Shown here in pieces: positions 43,653 through 54,866 of a stretch of 64,000 nucleotides of DNA. Below the pieces are notes generated by a model. The model saw nothing but the letters and a program-made list of their open reading frames with translations. It was not told the DNA's origin and searched no databases. Origin of the DNA: Listeria welshimeri serovar 6b str. SLCC5334. Its GTDB lineage: Bacteria > Bacillota > Bacilli > Lactobacillales > Listeriaceae. Where the stretch lies: assembly GCF_000060285.1 (NCBI RefSeq), contig NC_008555.1:2418001-2482000 (forward strand). The letters run 5' to 3'. Positions within the stretch are counted from its first letter, which is position 1. Every line of letters begins with the position of its first letter. Made by a program: the position numbers and the translations under genes.

Positions 43653-44714
43653 TTAACTCTCAACAGCAAAACGAAAAGCTGTCTTAGATTTAAAAGGTTT
43701 TTCTGGTCTTAAAACGATATTACCAAAACCAGGATGATTAATAGCGTCCACCAAACCTTGTGTTTCCAGTGTAATTCCGGCATATTTCGGCACAGTCTTA
43801 CCATTTATTTCAAAGTCACCAGCCATGCTATTAGACGTATAAACCAATACGGAATCAGCTTCTGTTTCCATTTCTAAACGACGTCCAGATTGCGGATCAA
43901 ATAAGACTGCATCTGGTTTACCATTTTCATGTTTTAAAATAAATGTATGATCCAGGCCTTTCCCCGCTATTTGCAATAGTTCATCTTGATTTTTAATAAT
44001 TTCCATCATTTCACGTCCAGCCCGCAAATCAAAGATAGTATTTTCTACAGAGCGAATTTCACCAATAGGAAGCATTTCTTTATCAATTGGTAAAAATTTC
44101 TCACTATTGACCCAAAGCTGATGTGGCAAAATAGTGGAACCAGCTTTTCCTGATAAATTAAAATAGATATGATTACTTGGATTATAAATAGTAGGTTTAT
44201 CTGTATGTGCCGTATAATCAATAATCCATTCATTCTTGTTATTTAATGTATACGTCATATGCGCATTAATATTACCTGGGTAACCATTTTCACCATCTGC
44301 CCATGTATATTCAAAAGTCAGGACAATCTGATCTAACTCTTTTTCTACTGAAACATTCCATAACTTTTTGCTAAAATTCAACTTTCCCCCATGTCGATGG
44401 TTTGCACCTTCATTTTGAGTTAATTGATATTCTTCCCCATCTAAAGAAAATTGGCCTTTCGTAATACGACCAGCCACCGGACCAAGCGTAGCACCAAAGT
44501 ACGGAGAATATGCCAAATAATCATCCATATCCGAAAAACCAAGACTAATATTAGCATATTCACCAAATTTATCTTTTGTTTCAATAGAGGTAATAATTGC
44601 TCCATAATTTAGAACACTAATTTTCATACCATGGTCATTTATCATTGTCCACTGCCATACTGTTTCTCCTTCAAAATGACCAAACCGTTTTTTAATTACT
44701 TCGATGAAAATCAC
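43653..44714 (-). CDS. galM: Aldose 1-epimerase (mutarotase)
   Basis: A 353-residue galactose mutarotase. Motifs: NYGAIITSI, GPVAGRITKGQFSLDGEEYQL, the catalytic His in NEGANHRHGG and PSNHIYFNLSG, and the C-terminal catalytic Glu in GITLETQGLVDAINHP. It balances the anomers of glucose or galactose. The start is uncertain: a GTG at 44714 is used, but AAGGA is only about four bases upstream, so a slightly later non-ATG start is possible. It lies between pgcA and galE. Confidence 0.9.
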   Translation of the reverse strand: MIFIEVIKKRFGHFEGETVWQWTMINDHGMKISVLNYGAIITSIETKDKFGEYANISLGFSDMDDYLAYSPYFGATLGPVAGRITKGQFSLDGEEYQLTQNEGANHRHGGKLNFSKKLWNVSVEKELDQIVLTFEYTWADGENGYPGNINAHMTYTLNNKNEWIIDYTAHTDKPTIYNPSNHIYFNLSGKAGSTILPHQLWVNSEKFLPIDKEMLPIGEIRSVENTIFDLRAGREMMEIIKNQDELLQIAGKGLDHTFILKHENGKPDAVLFDPQSGRRLEMETEADSVLVYTSNSMAGDFEINGKTVPKYAGITLETQGLVDAINHPGFGNIVLRPEKPFKSKTAFRFAVES

Positions 44715-44729
44715 ATTCCTTCATAATTT

Positions 44730-45713
44730 TTAATATCCACTTGGATGTGTTACATGCCATTTCCAAGCTGTTGCAATAATATCTTTTACATCTGTATAAG
44801 TTGGCTGCCAACCAAGAATTTCACGAGCTTTATCACTAGATGCAATAAGTGTTCCCGGATCACCTGCACGACGTGGTACAACTTCCGCTGGGATTTCTTT
44901 TCCTGTAACACTGCGAGCTGCCTCAAGCATTTCTCTTACAGAAAAACCGTTACTGCTACCGAGGTTGAAAATATTACTTTCTCCACCATTTTTCAAATAT
45001 TCTAGTGCTTTGATATGTGCATCAATTAAATCTTCTACTTGTACATAATCGCGTATACAAGTTCCATCTGGAGTATTGTAATCATCACCAAAAATGGACA
45101 ATTTCTCACGCTGACCTAGTGCAACTTGTAAAATAATAGGAACTAAATGAGATTCTGGTTGATGATCTTCTCCTATAGAACCATCTGCTTTTGCACCAGC
45201 GACATTAAAATAACGTAGCGCAACAAACTTCATTCCATAAGCTTTATCACACCATTTCATCATTTTCTCCATAATTAACTTAGTTTCGCCATATGTGCTT
45301 TCGGGGTTTGTGGGCATATCTTCTGTAATAGGCACACGTTCAGGCTCTCCATATGTAGCTGCACTGGAAGAAAATACGATATGTTTCACATCAAATTGCT
45401 CCATTACTTCTAATACAATTTGTGTACCATAAACATTATTGTTCAAATAATCAAGTGGTATTTCCATGGATTCACCAACAAGGGAACTTGCTGCAAAATG
45501 AATCACACCATCCACCGATTCTTTTTCAAAAACGGAACTCAAAAATGTTTTATCGCGAATATCTCCTTCAAAAAATCTTGCTTTTTTATGAATAGATTCT
45601 TTATGACCTGTTTTTAAATTATCTACAACTACCACTTCATACCCACGATTAATTAATTCATCTACTGCATGAGAGCCGATATAGCCAGCTCCTCCAAGTA
45701 CTAAAATACTCAT
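44730..45713 (-). CDS. galE: UDP-glucose 4-epimerase
   Basis: A 327-residue short-chain dehydrogenase-type epimerase. NAD-binding [15 protein letters not shown] at residues 7-21, active site SSAATYGEP and the [11 protein letters not shown] catalytic Tyr-Lys pair (about 147-151), substrate loop RYFNVAGA and the C-terminal [13 protein letters not shown]. It supplies UDP-galactose for teichoic acid decoration or allows galactose use. It begins the galE-galM-pgcA transcript; the gap to galM is 15 bases. Confidence 0.95.
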   Translation of the reverse strand: MSILVLGGAGYIGSHAVDELINRGYEVVVVDNLKTGHKESIHKKARFFEGDIRDKTFLSSVFEKESVDGVIHFAASSLVGESMEIPLDYLNNNVYGTQIVLEVMEQFDVKHIVFSSSAATYGEPERVPITEDMPTNPESTYGETKLIMEKMMKWCDKAYGMKFVALRYFNVAGAKADGSIGEDHQPESHLVPIILQVALGQREKLSIFGDDYNTPDGTCIRDYVQVEDLIDAHIKALEYLKNGGESNIFNLGSSNGFSVREMLEAARSVTGKEIPAEVVPRRAGDPGTLIASSDKAREILGWQPTYTDVKDIIATAWKWHVTHPSGY

Positions 45714-45781
45714 TACCTGTCCATCTCCTCAACTATGTCTTTGTATTTCATTTTACACTACTAAGGTCTATGTAGTCACGC

Positions 45782-45818
45782 AAAAATGGGTCTAAGACAG
45801 ATAATCTCAGACCCATTT
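45782..45818 (-). terminator. Terminator of trxB
   Basis: AAATGGGTCTAAGA / TCTCAGACCCATTT, 13 of 14 paired, ending in a five-T tract on the minus strand. Confidence 0.85.
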
Positions 45819-45829
45819 CATTTTTCTCA

Positions 45830-46828
<999 letters not shown>

Positions 46829-46866
46829 CTAAATTAATCCTAATACGGAATGGCAAAAAGGTCTAT

Positions 46867-48342
46867 TTATCTGCTCAGAACTTGTTCGATATCTCTCGCA
46901 CATTTACTATATTCAAATTCATCTACTAATGCGAGCTTCATTTCAGGCAAAAACAGCTTTGCAATCGCACTCGTAACAGTTTCTATAGTATAACGCCCAA
47001 GAATTAACTCTTTTCTATTCTCCATCAGCACTAATGAAAATAACCTTTCATATAAAGGAAGATTTTCTGTATTTAGTAAGATTCCTTTTTCTCGTAAAAT
47101 GTCCATTGCCTTCATGATGAGATAGCAATTTTGTTCTACATCTCCATCGGGAAAATAATCAAAGTTAGTAAACATTAAGTGTTCCATATATGACCAATTA
47201 CTCATGTTTAGAAGGGGGTGAAACAATACAAATTCCGGTCGATTCGCCGAAATAGTCATCGCATAAACACCCAAAAGATGAGTCATATCATTTTCAGATT
47301 GAAGCATTTCTAAAACCAACCTTGTATCATTTGATAAATCTGCTTCTCGCTCCCAAGGAAACCTAACATCTTCATATAAATCGCACTCTAAAAAAGAATG
47401 CCAAAACATTTTTGCTCCTTCGACATCATCTAAATAATAAGCAGCTTTTGCACGATAATAATAATACTTACTTCGCTCCGTAACTTCTAAATCCGCTACT
47501 TGTTCAAGTAAATCGTCCGCTTCATCATAGTCTCCCATCATCGCATGAATTAATCCAAGTTTTTCTTTATGATGCGACAGAACAGGTAAAACATCGCGAA
47601 GTCCCAAATAAAGCGAATCCGCTTCTTCTCTATTACCTTTATAAAAATGATAAATAAATAAATCGCATAATCCTAATAAATTACCCGGATTTCTTGAAAT
47701 TAAATCACTTAAAACTTTAACGCCCTCAGCTTCTTTTAATTGTTCAAAATACAACGCTGCAAGTTGATTATAAGCAGGCCAAAAGTTAGGTTTCTCATCA
47801 ATTACTTTTTTTAAGATATCACATGCAGAAGCACTATCTTCTTCCGCCAAATAACGATTAATCTCTTTTTTGTAGGAGTAAAATTCTTGTTCTAACTTCG
47901 AAAAACCATTTTCAATAGTTTCACCAAATGGCGTTTCTTCAAGTAAAACTTCAATTAAATCTTTTGCCTCTTCTGCATAATCTCCGTCAGCAGCTGTTTC
48001 TAAATAGCGATTAGCATACTGAAGCGCTCTACGATAATCTTTCATATAAGCAAAATTATTCGCAATAAAATAGTAACAATAATCCATATTACCAAGACGT
48101 TTTTCCAAAATATCTCTGAGTAATTGATTGGATTTATGAAATTGACCGATTTCTGTATAACATATTGCTAGTTGACAAAGAATCACTGGCTCTCCAGGTT
48201 CAAGTTCTGATGCACGTACCAAATAACGAATTGCTTCTTTGATTTTTTGGTCACGGAAAGCCTCAACACCGCGCTCAAAATAAAACTGACCATTCGGATA
48301 AAATGGATAGATTTTTGCTGTTGTTTTTTTGTCTTTTTCCAT
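46867..48342 (-). CDS. TPR-repeat protein
   Basis: A 491-residue soluble protein made mainly of tetratricopeptide repeats (for example FYFERGVEAFRDQKIKEAIR, EPVILCQLAICYTEIGQFHK, FWPAYNQLAALYFEQ, SKYYYYRAKAAYYLDDVEGA). It has no signal peptide and no membrane segment. TPR proteins bridge partners, but no partner can be deduced. Its B. subtilis counterpart beside trxB and hprK is YvcD, of unknown role. It has a terminator-separated neighbour on each side. Confidence 0.85.
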   Translation of the reverse strand: MEKDKKTTAKIYPFYPNGQFYFERGVEAFRDQKIKEAIRYLVRASELEPGEPVILCQLAICYTEIGQFHKSNQLLRDILEKRLGNMDYCYYFIANNFAYMKDYRRALQYANRYLETAADGDYAEEAKDLIEVLLEETPFGETIENGFSKLEQEFYSYKKEINRYLAEEDSASACDILKKVIDEKPNFWPAYNQLAALYFEQLKEAEGVKVLSDLISRNPGNLLGLCDLFIYHFYKGNREEADSLYLGLRDVLPVLSHHKEKLGLIHAMMGDYDEADDLLEQVADLEVTERSKYYYYRAKAAYYLDDVEGAKMFWHSFLECDLYEDVRFPWEREADLSNDTRLVLEMLQSENDMTHLLGVYAMTISANRPEFVLFHPLLNMSNWSYMEHLMFTNFDYFPDGDVEQNCYLIMKAMDILREKGILLNTENLPLYERLFSLVLMENRKELILGRYTIETVTSAIAKLFLPEMKLALVDEFEYSKCARDIEQVLSR

Positions 48343-48407
48343 TTCCCCACCTCCAACAATATCCTTATTCTTCTGAGTATAACATAGAATTTATTTCTTT
48401 GGGCAAG

Positions 48408-48446
48408 AAAAAAAACTACTCAGATTTTACTCTAAAGTAGCTTTTT
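48408..48446 (-). terminator. Terminator of the acyltransferase gene
   Basis: ACTACT and AGTAGC(T) arms around CAGATTTTACTCTAA; ends in eight T on the minus strand. The 3' arm lies within the last codons (GCT ACT TTA GAG TAA) of the gene. Confidence 0.6.
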
Positions 48447-48924
48447 CTTTTATTATTAAAGGATTCCCATAAGCAAAACTTTCTGGTGGAATATCCTTTG
48501 ATACGACCGCTCCAGCTGCAACAATCGCTCCATCACCAATTTTAGTACCAGGAAGAATGGTGACATTCGCGCCAACCATAACATTCCGACCAATAACAAC
48601 TTCCCCTACACGATATTCAGAAAGCACATATTCATGCGTTAAAATTGTTGTATGATAACCGATAATCGAGTTTTCACCAATCGTAATCTTTTCTGGAAAA
48701 AATAAATCCGGCATTACTTTATAAGCTATAGCTGTCTTTTCACCAATTTCCATTCCAAGACAAGCACGATAAATTCTACGTTTACCACCCATCCACGGAA
48801 AAAAACGGCCAAATTCTATTACTAATGTATTCTTAAAAGCTCTCCAAAAAGAAATCGTTTTATAAACTTGAAAAAGTGTGTTGATACTGTCATCTGGCGC
48901 CTTAAATCTATCTAGCCGCCTCAA
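48427..48924 (-). CDS. Left-handed beta-helix acyltransferase (YvoF-like)
   Basis: A 165-residue O-acetyltransferase-type protein. From about residue 60 it consists of hexapeptide repeats (IGEKTAIAYKVMPDLFFPEK, ITIGENSIIGYHTTILTHEY, VVIGRNVMVGANVTILPGTK, IGDGAIVAAGAVVSKDI), the left-handed beta-helix of acetyl-CoA-dependent acyltransferases. The acceptor is unknown. In B. subtilis the hprK-lgt-ppaX operon ends in yvoF, its homologue, and the same order is kept here: three bases separate it from ppaX. Confidence 0.85.
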   Translation of the reverse strand: MRRLDRFKAPDDSINTLFQVYKTISFWRAFKNTLVIEFGRFFPWMGGKRRIYRACLGMEIGEKTAIAYKVMPDLFFPEKITIGENSIIGYHTTILTHEYVLSEYRVGEVVIGRNVMVGANVTILPGTKIGDGAIVAAGAVVSKDIPPESFAYGNPLIIKEKATLE

Positions 48925-48927
48925 AGT

Positions 48928-49581
48928 TTATTCCTCGTCCCTTACAATCGCAAGTAAGTCACTCATTTTTTCTAACATGAAATCTGGCTGGAACTGCGCC
49001 AAATGTTCCGGACCTTTAATCGCCCAAGCCACACCAGCAGTTAGCGTTTCCGCATTTTTCCCCGCTTCAATATCATGATAATTATCACCAATCATAATCG
49101 CTTCTTCTTTTGTTGCATTCAGTAGAGAAAGGGCCATCTCAATACCTTCAGGATCTGGCTTAGCATTCGATACTTGATCTAACCCAATAACCACTTGGAA
49201 AAATTTATCTAATCCAGTCACTTTAAGTCCACGCATAATCGTATCGTACATCTTCGTAGATACAATACCTAATTTATAATCTTCTTCATACAACACACGA
49301 ATAGCTTCATAAACCCCTTCATATTCTAATATCAAATCATCATGGTGTTTTAGATTATATTCACGGTAAAACACACGCATTTCTTCCGCATGTGCTGGGT
49401 TTATTTCACGAAAAGTTTCCATTAAAGAAGGCCCAATAAACGGCAAAATATCCTCTCTTGTAAAAACTCGGTCAGGCAAGAATTCTTGTAACGTTGCTTG
49501 GAAAGTTTTAATAATCAACTCATTTGTATTAATTAATGTGCCATCTAAGTCAAACAACAATGTAGTAATTTTCCCAGTCAT
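48928..49581 (-). CDS. ppaX: Pyrophosphatase PpaX
   Basis: A 217-residue HAD-superfamily phosphatase. Motif [17 protein letters not shown] with the nucleophile Asp11, motif [11 protein letters not shown], motif III with Lys in [10 protein letters not shown] and motif [17 protein letters not shown]. In B. subtilis PpaX hydrolyses pyrophosphate released by HPr kinase/phosphorylase, and it is encoded with hprK, as here. Length is normal. Confidence 0.9.
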   Translation of the reverse strand: MTGKITTLLFDLDGTLINTNELIIKTFQATLQEFLPDRVFTREDILPFIGPSLMETFREINPAHAEEMRVFYREYNLKHHDDLILEYEGVYEAIRVLYEEDYKLGIVSTKMYDTIMRGLKVTGLDKFFQVVIGLDQVSNAKPDPEGIEMALSLLNATKEEAIMIGDNYHDIEAGKNAETLTAGVAWAIKGPEHLAQFQPDFMLEKMSDLLAIVRDEE

Positions 49582-49623
49582 AATTTCTTCCTTTCTAAAA
49601 CAAACTCGAAAATCTCCAACTTT

Positions 49624-50457
49624 TTATTTCTTTTTAGCTACTTTACCAAATTTATCTTCCATGTAATACGGCGGATTCATTTTCAGGCGACGGTAAATAA
49701 TTAGTCCAATCGATAAAACAATTAGTAGTAAAGATAATACTTGCGAAACCCTAAAGTCCCCCCACATCAAGCTATCTGTACGCATCCCTTCAATAAAGAA
49801 CCTTCCAAACGAATACCAAATCACGTAACTAAGAAAAAGCTCTCCACTACGTATTTTTGTCCGGCGAATAATCAATAATAAAATAAAGCCAAGTACATTC
49901 CATAAACTCTCATATAAGAAAGTTGGTTGATAATAAATTCCATCTATGAACATTTGATTAATAATAAATTCTGGTAAGTGAAGTCCCTCAAGAAAAGCTC
50001 TCGTTGTTTCAGCCCCATGAGCCTCTTGATTCATAAAATTACCCCAGCGACCAATCGCCTGCGCAATAATCAAACTTGGCGCAACCACATCAGCAAGTTG
50101 CCAAAACGAAATTTTCTTCACCCGAGAAAAAATAATGGCAGTAAGTACAGCACCGATTAACGCACCATAAATGGCAATTCCTCCATGCCAAATTTTTATT
50201 ATTTCACCTAAATTATTCTTATAAAAGTCCCACTCAAAAATCACATAATAAATTCGAGCACTAATAATCGAAATTGGAATTGCCCATATTAGCAAATCCA
50301 CAATAATTTCTTTATCCATTTTACGTTTATTTGCTTCACTAAGAGCAAGAAGTAGCGCAATCACAACGGCTGAAGCAATAATTACTCCATACCATTTTAC
50401 AGAAAGACTACCCATTTGAATCGCCACCGGATCGAGTGGCTGCACACCATTACCCAT
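49624..50457 (-). CDS. lgt: Prolipoprotein diacylglyceryl transferase
   Basis: A 277-residue membrane enzyme with about seven transmembrane helices that attaches diacylglycerol to the lipobox Cys of prelipoproteins, the first step of lipoprotein maturation. Motifs: [10 protein letters not shown] with the essential His, and [13 protein letters not shown], the Lgt signature, then FLYESLWN. The start at 50457 follows AGGGGA; the frame is open 14 codons further upstream without a good site. Part of the hprK-lgt-ppaX-acyltransferase operon. Confidence 0.95.
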   Translation of the reverse strand: MGNGVQPLDPVAIQMGSLSVKWYGVIIASAVVIALLLALSEANKRKMDKEIIVDLLIWAIPISIISARIYYVIFEWDFYKNNLGEIIKIWHGGIAIYGALIGAVLTAIIFSRVKKISFWQLADVVAPSLIIAQAIGRWGNFMNQEAHGAETTRAFLEGLHLPEFIINQMFIDGIYYQPTFLYESLWNVLGFILLLIIRRTKIRSGELFLSYVIWYSFGRFFIEGMRTDSLMWGDFRVSQVLSLLLIVLSIGLIIYRRLKMNPPYYMEDKFGKVAKKK

Positions 50458-50480
50458 AATTCCCCTACTTTCAAAAAAGA

Positions 50481-50536
50481 CAACTCCGCAACCAAACAAG
50501 ATTTTTTATGTTTGCTAGGCTACGGAGAGGTTTTCT
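50481..50536 (-). terminator. Hairpin between hprK and lgt
   Basis: CTCCGTAGCCTAGCAAAC and GTTTGGTTGCGGAG pair with small bulges, then a T-tract follows on the minus strand. It may act as a partial terminator or attenuator inside the operon, since lgt follows. Confidence 0.5.
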
Positions 50537-50542
50537 ATTTAT

Positions 50543-51481
50543 TTAATCATTCATACTGCTATTATGACCTATTAAATTGTTCAGATCTTGTGTAAATTGC
50601 TCTGCCGCATTATAGCCCATATTTTTCAAGCGGAAATTCATTGCCGCAACTTCAATAATAACAGATAAATTTCGCCCTGGACGCACTGGCACAGTAATTT
50701 TCGGAATATCCATATCAAAGATTTTCGTTTTTTCTTGGTCTAATCCAACACGATCATAATGCTTGTCTGGATCCCAGTTTTCAAGATGTACAACAATAGT
50801 AATTTTTTTACTTGATCGAACTGCTCCAGCGCCAAACAAAGTCATTACATTAATAATTCCAAGCCCACGTATTTCAAGCAAATGTTCAATAATTGCGGGT
50901 GAAGAACCGATTAACGTCAATTCATCCTCTTGACGAATTTCCACATTATCATCTGCTACAAGTCTATGTCCACGTTTGACAAGTTCCAGTGCAGTCTCAC
51001 TTTTACCCACGCCGCTACTACCAGTAATTAAAACACCGAGTCCATAAATATCCACTAAAACACCATGCATAGAAATAACTGGTGCCAGTCTGCTTTCTAA
51101 ATAGTTTGTAATATAAACGGATAAACGTGTAGTCTTTAAACGTGAACGAAGAACTGGAATATCTGCTTCTTTCGCAGCTGCAACTAACTCTTTCGGTACT
51201 TCTAAATTTCTTGAAATAACAAAAGCAGGCGTTCGTTTCGTACACATTTGTTTATATCTTTTTAGCCTTTCTTCTGGCTCCATACCTTCCGAGAAAGAAA
51301 TTTCCGTCATTCCAAAAAGCTGCACACGATCTTCTGGATAATACGAGAAAAATCCTGTAAGCTCCAAACCCGGACGCGACAAATCACTTGTTAAAATAGG
51401 GCGTTCAAGTCCCGTTTCTGAACAAATTAGCTCTAAATTAAGTCGTTCCTTTAAATCCTTTACTGTAACCGATTTCGTCAT
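50543..51481 (-). CDS. hprK: HPr kinase/phosphorylase
   Basis: A 312-residue bifunctional enzyme that phosphorylates HPr on Ser46 when ATP and FBP are high, and reverses it with phosphate, setting carbon catabolite repression. Walker A is GSSGVGKS (154-161), the catalytic region includes [12 protein letters not shown] (139-150), the HPrK signature [11 protein letters not shown] lies beyond, and [17 protein letters not shown] at the C-terminus completes the family. The start at 51481 follows GGAGGTACTTGC. First gene of the hprK-lgt-ppaX-acyltransferase unit. Confidence 0.97.
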   Translation of the reverse strand: MTKSVTVKDLKERLNLELICSETGLERPILTSDLSRPGLELTGFFSYYPEDRVQLFGMTEISFSEGMEPEERLKRYKQMCTKRTPAFVISRNLEVPKELVAAAKEADIPVLRSRLKTTRLSVYITNYLESRLAPVISMHGVLVDIYGLGVLITGSSGVGKSETALELVKRGHRLVADDNVEIRQEDELTLIGSSPAIIEHLLEIRGLGIINVMTLFGAGAVRSSKKITIVVHLENWDPDKHYDRVGLDQEKTKIFDMDIPKITVPVRPGRNLSVIIEVAAMNFRLKNMGYNAAEQFTQDLNNLIGHNSSMND

Positions 51482-51613
51482 GCAAGTACCTCCAAATGAA
51501 TTATAAAAGTTCATTACTGTTCGCTACAAAATATTGTTTAGAAAGCTCCTTCTCATTTTAGCACTTTAGAGAGAATCAAGCTACTTCTTTCTTCTCAAAT
51601 GGCTACACATAGC

Positions 51614-51662
51614 AAAACCAGCTACATCTAAAAGCCTGTTTTAAGCCTTAAAATGTAGCTGG
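51614..51662 (-). terminator. Terminator of the yvlD-type operon
   Basis: CCAGCTACAT (51618-51627) / ATGTAGCTGG (51653-51662), perfect 10-bp outer stem with an inner AAAGCC...GGCTTA-like stem, ending in TTTT on the minus strand. Confidence 0.75.
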
Positions 51663-51667
51663 AATGT

Positions 51668-52021
51668 TTAATTTTCTTTATTACCCCATAACACGGAATT
51701 AATAATCATATTCGCAAACGCCATAATTGCTGCGATAATTAATGCTGTTCCAAAACCATCAATTTGGAATGAATCTCCCATAAAGAAAGTAGTCATTTCA
51801 AGCATAATTGCATTCACAACAAAAGTGAAAAGCCCAAGTGTGAATATATTAATTGGTAAAGTTAAAAGGAGTAAAATAGGTCTAATTAGCATATTAAGAA
51901 TTGCTAATACAAAACTCGCAAGTAGCGCCGTCATGAATCCATCTACATGAAAACTTGTAAAAAATCCAGATAATGCTACAAAAAGTACCGAGTTAATAAT
52001 TACGCCTATAATCCAACGCAT
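51668..52021 (-). CDS. yvlD: YvlD-type phage holin-family membrane protein
   Basis: A 117-residue, four-helix membrane protein of the YvlD/DUF360 (phage holin 4) family (VIINSVLFVALSGFF, ALLASFVLAILNMLIRPILL, FTFVVNAIMLEM, FGTALIIAAIMAFANMIIN). Function unknown, but in B. subtilis yvlABCD form one operon of envelope-stress genes. Here it is last of a block of four, preceded by PspC and two DUF4097 proteins; eight bases separate it from the PspC gene. In Listeria this block has been reported as part of the LiaSR envelope-stress regulon (memory). Confidence 0.85.
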   Translation of the reverse strand: MRWIIGVIINSVLFVALSGFFTSFHVDGFMTALLASFVLAILNMLIRPILLLLTLPINIFTLGLFTFVVNAIMLEMTTFFMGDSFQIDGFGTALIIAAIMAFANMIINSVLWGNKEN

Positions 52022-52029
52022 ATTTTAGT

Positions 52030-52230
52030 TCACTCCCATTCTGATTCAGGTGTTTGTTTCGGAATAATAATTGCAGCTATGATATAAAGTAAAATCCCGG
52101 ATCCTAAGAATAAAGAAGCTGCTACCCATACTAAACGAACGATTGTTACTTCAATACCAAAGTATTCTGCAATCCCACCACAGACACCAGCAATCATTTT
52201 TTGTGATGAAGATTTATATAACTTTTTCAT
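52030..52230 (-). CDS. yvlC: PspC-domain membrane protein
   Basis: A 66-residue protein consisting of one PspC domain: LYKSSSQKMIAGVCGGIAEYFG (2-23) and a transmembrane segment VWVAASLFLGSGILLYIIAAIII. PspC proteins sense or respond to inner-membrane stress. It lies third in the envelope block, 19 bases downstream of a larger PspC-DUF4097 protein. Confidence 0.88.
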   Translation of the reverse strand: MKKLYKSSSQKMIAGVCGGIAEYFGIEVTIVRLVWVAASLFLGSGILLYIIAAIIIPKQTPESEWE

Positions 52231-52249
52231 TGTTTTCCCTTCCTTTCAT

Positions 52250-53464
52250 TTAATTAAACGTTTTTGTTTCAAGTTCAGAGACTTTAATAATCCCATTTCC
52301 AACTTTTGCTTGAAGTGTGGCCATGCTTATTTCTTCTGCATTTTGAGTGAAAACAAAGGTTCTCTCTGCATCATCCCAAATTTTTGCGTTTTTTAAGTCA
52401 AAATAGATTTTTTCTTTTTTTGTTCCGAGTGTTCCATCGACATTCCATGTTGGCGGAATTTGAATCCGAATATCGCCATTAGGTGCTGCCAAATCTGCTG
52501 CTTTAGAAGTTTCGTTTTCAAGAATATATTCAACATCCCCTTGAGCTGCCTTAGCAATGGTCGTATGGAAGTTACCTTGAAGCGCAATATCTCCTTTTGC
52601 AGTAGACATATCTACATTTTCAACGGAGCTACGTTTAAAGAAAATTTCTCCGTCAGCAGATTCAGTGCTAAGAAATTTACCGCTAGCTCCAGAAGAACGG
52701 ATATCTCCGTGACGTGTTTTGATAATAGCATCTTCCGCGGCTGTATCATCATATTTCAAATTACCATTTAATAATTGAATTTTTACTTGTTCATATAAGC
52801 GCTTTGGAATTGTGACAACTAAATCTGTTTTTAATAATTCATTTTTTGATTCAAAAGTAAAACTATCCGGAGTAATATCTAGCATTGTTTGGCTAAAGAA
52901 ATAATCCCATAGTTTAGCTTCACTCAATTGGCGAATAGATCGTGCTTTTTCATGTACAGCTAGTACTGCACGAATTTTCATTTGATCTTTGTCCCAAGAA
53001 CGGATAATAACGTCTCCAGTAGCTACTCTAATTGTAAAGGAACGGAAAGTAGCCTCATCAAAATTGAATTCTCGTACCGGACGAGGTCGCGCTTCTTTTC
53101 TTCTTGCTCCGTGGTGAATTGGTTCTGTTGCTGATGGTTTAGGTCTTCTGTGATGATGACTATTTCTCATTGCTTCTCGCACTTCCTGTCTAGCTTCATT
53201 ACGTCCAGCGTGGCGTCTTCTTTTTTCTTCCACACGACGACGGTGACGTTCAAGTACTTCTTCATTACTAGTGTCAGAAGAAGGAATCACAAACAAGGCA
53301 ATGATATAAGCGATAATTGCAATACCGGTTTTCATCGTGATAATTGTGATGATTATATAAATAAGTCTTAGAAGCGTGGCATCTATTCCTAAAAACTCAG
53401 CAAGTCCGCCAAACACTCCACCGACTTTCCGGTCCACTCTTGATCTTCTTAGTTTTTTATCCAT
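52250..53464 (-). CDS. PspC-DUF4097 fusion membrane protein
   Basis: A 404-residue protein. Residues 1-62 are a PspC domain with two transmembrane stretches (LRRSRVDRKVGGVFGGLAEF; TLLRLIYIIITIITMKTGIA), followed by a very basic linker (about 70-130, rich in Arg, Lys and His, with HHRRPKPS). Residues about 140-400 form a DUF4097 repetitive beta-helix (ITDTAEDAIIKTRHGDIRSS-like repeats; KFLSTESADGEIFFKRSSV). It looks like a membrane-anchored adhesin/sensor type with the PspC end as anchor. Second gene of the envelope block. Confidence 0.8.
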   Translation of the reverse strand: MDKKLRRSRVDRKVGGVFGGLAEFLGIDATLLRLIYIIITIITMKTGIAIIAYIIALFVIPSSDTSNEEVLERHRRRVEEKRRRHAGRNEARQEVREAMRNSHHHRRPKPSATEPIHHGARRKEARPRPVREFNFDEATFRSFTIRVATGDVIIRSWDKDQMKIRAVLAVHEKARSIRQLSEAKLWDYFFSQTMLDITPDSFTFESKNELLKTDLVVTIPKRLYEQVKIQLLNGNLKYDDTAAEDAIIKTRHGDIRSSGASGKFLSTESADGEIFFKRSSVENVDMSTAKGDIALQGNFHTTIAKAAQGDVEYILENETSKAADLAAPNGDIRIQIPPTWNVDGTLGTKKEKIYFDLKNAKIWDDAERTFVFTQNAEEISMATLQAKVGNGIIKVSELETKTFN

Positions 53465-53491
53465 GCTAGCTCTTCCTTTCTTTTTTCTATG

Positions 53492-53524
53492 TAAAATCTA
53501 GCGCGCTTTTGATGCGCTAGATTT
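53492..53524 (-). other. Intercistronic hairpin between the DUF4097 genes
   Basis: AAAATCTAGCGC / GCGCTAGATTTT, perfect 12-bp stem with a 9-base loop, but only a short TTTT on the minus strand. It may process the mRNA or partly terminate. Confidence 0.6.
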
Positions 53525-53528
53525 TGGA

Positions 53529-54782
53529 TTATTTTACTTCACGGATTTTCACGGAACCAGTTGTTGCTTCTGCTTCGATTTTCAAGGAAGAGTCAGCTGC
53601 ATTAGGCAATTTAGTGAAAATAATTGATTTACTTACAGATTCCGTTTTAGATTCAAGTATCTCTGCATCTTTTAAATCCAGCAATAATTTACCTAAATTT
53701 GTATGCAAACGGCCATCCACACCGATTGCTGTTGGCACGATCACTTCAATATTACCAGCACCAGTTTTTGCTTTTAAGAAAGTAGCTTCATTGCCAGTTA
53801 ATTGATAATTTACGTTGCCGTTTTTAGTTTGCAAGTTGGTGGAGTAGTAATTACCTTTAGCTGCTACGTTACCGTTGAATGTTTTCAGAGCGATATCACG
53901 GATTTCCCCATTTTGGATACGCACATTACCATTAATAGATTCGATTTCCGCGAGTGTAGCGTTTAATGTTCCAATACTGATATTACCATTAGTCGTTTTT
54001 ACAAATAAATCACGGCCAGATAACTCATCCAAATGGAAGTTACCATTAAGCATTTTAACAGAAACATAATCATACTCACGACGAGGTAAGTATACAGTTA
54101 GGTTTGTAACAATCTGTTTGGATTTAGATTCAAATCGTAACGTTTCTTCATCTACACGTAAAGTGGTTTTATCAAAGAAGATTTTAAGTGCTTCATCTTC
54201 AGGATATTCTTTAAATAGCTTAATCATCGCATGTACTTTAATATCGTTCGAATCAGATGGTTTAAATTCTACATTCCCATTAGCAATTTCAAATTCTAAA
54301 ATAGAAAGTGTTGTGTCATGGTAAATGAAATCACGTTCGATTTTCGTTGATGTTAAGAATGGAAATGGCATATCCTTCACTTGTTTAAAAGCACTATTTA
54401 GGAAAGAACCGATTTTTTCACCTGCTTGTGATAAATCATTGACCATATTGCGCATAGATTCATCTTGATCTTTAGAAGATTTTTCGTTATTTTCTTCAAC
54501 GGGCTCTTCCTTATTTTCTGAATTTGGTTCAGGACGTCTTTTACGGCTTTTTGGAGGTGTATAAGGATTACCTTGATTGTTCCAGCCTTTACTGTAATCA
54601 TAAGTAGATTCTTCTGCTTCCTCGACCTGTTCTTCTCTAGGTGTTGCAGAACGACGAATATTTTCTTTTGCTGCCGTTTTACCTTCTTTTTTAGAAATAT
54701 TTTCAAGCAAAGTAAGTGCTTCTTCTGTAGAAATAATACCTTGTTTTACTAATTCAAGAATACGTTTACGTTCATTTTCCAT
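53529..54782 (-). CDS. DUF4097 beta-helix protein with N-terminal SHOCT-like motif (YvlB/LiaG-like)
   Basis: A 417-residue, mostly soluble protein. The N-terminus (ENERKRILELVKQGIISTEEALTLLENIS) is a short SHOCT-type helical motif, then a Glu/Lys/Arg-rich linker, then from about 145 a DUF4097 beta-helix of repeated turns (FDKTTLRVDEETLRFES, KMLNGNFHLDELSGRDLFVK, TTNGNISIGTLNATLAEIES, INGNVRIQNGEIRDIALKTF). YvlB and LiaG, related proteins, are made during cell-wall stress. First gene of the four-gene envelope block, with a promoter 84 bases upstream. Confidence 0.8.
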   Translation of the reverse strand: MENERKRILELVKQGIISTEEALTLLENISKKEGKTAAKENIRRSATPREEQVEEAEESTYDYSKGWNNQGNPYTPPKSRKRRPEPNSENKEEPVEENNEKSSKDQDESMRNMVNDLSQAGEKIGSFLNSAFKQVKDMPFPFLTSTKIERDFIYHDTTLSILEFEIANGNVEFKPSDSNDIKVHAMIKLFKEYPEDEALKIFFDKTTLRVDEETLRFESKSKQIVTNLTVYLPRREYDYVSVKMLNGNFHLDELSGRDLFVKTTNGNISIGTLNATLAEIESINGNVRIQNGEIRDIALKTFNGNVAAKGNYYSTNLQTKNGNVNYQLTGNEATFLKAKTGAGNIEVIVPTAIGVDGRLHTNLGKLLLDLKDAEILESKTESVSKSIIFTKLPNAADSSLKIEAEATTGSVKIREVK

Positions 54783-54866
54783 TTTTATTTCCTCCTATAT
54801 TTTCGGCTAAACTATTTTAGGCTTGCTATTATTTGCAAGTGACATATCTGCTTTATCTATGTTTCT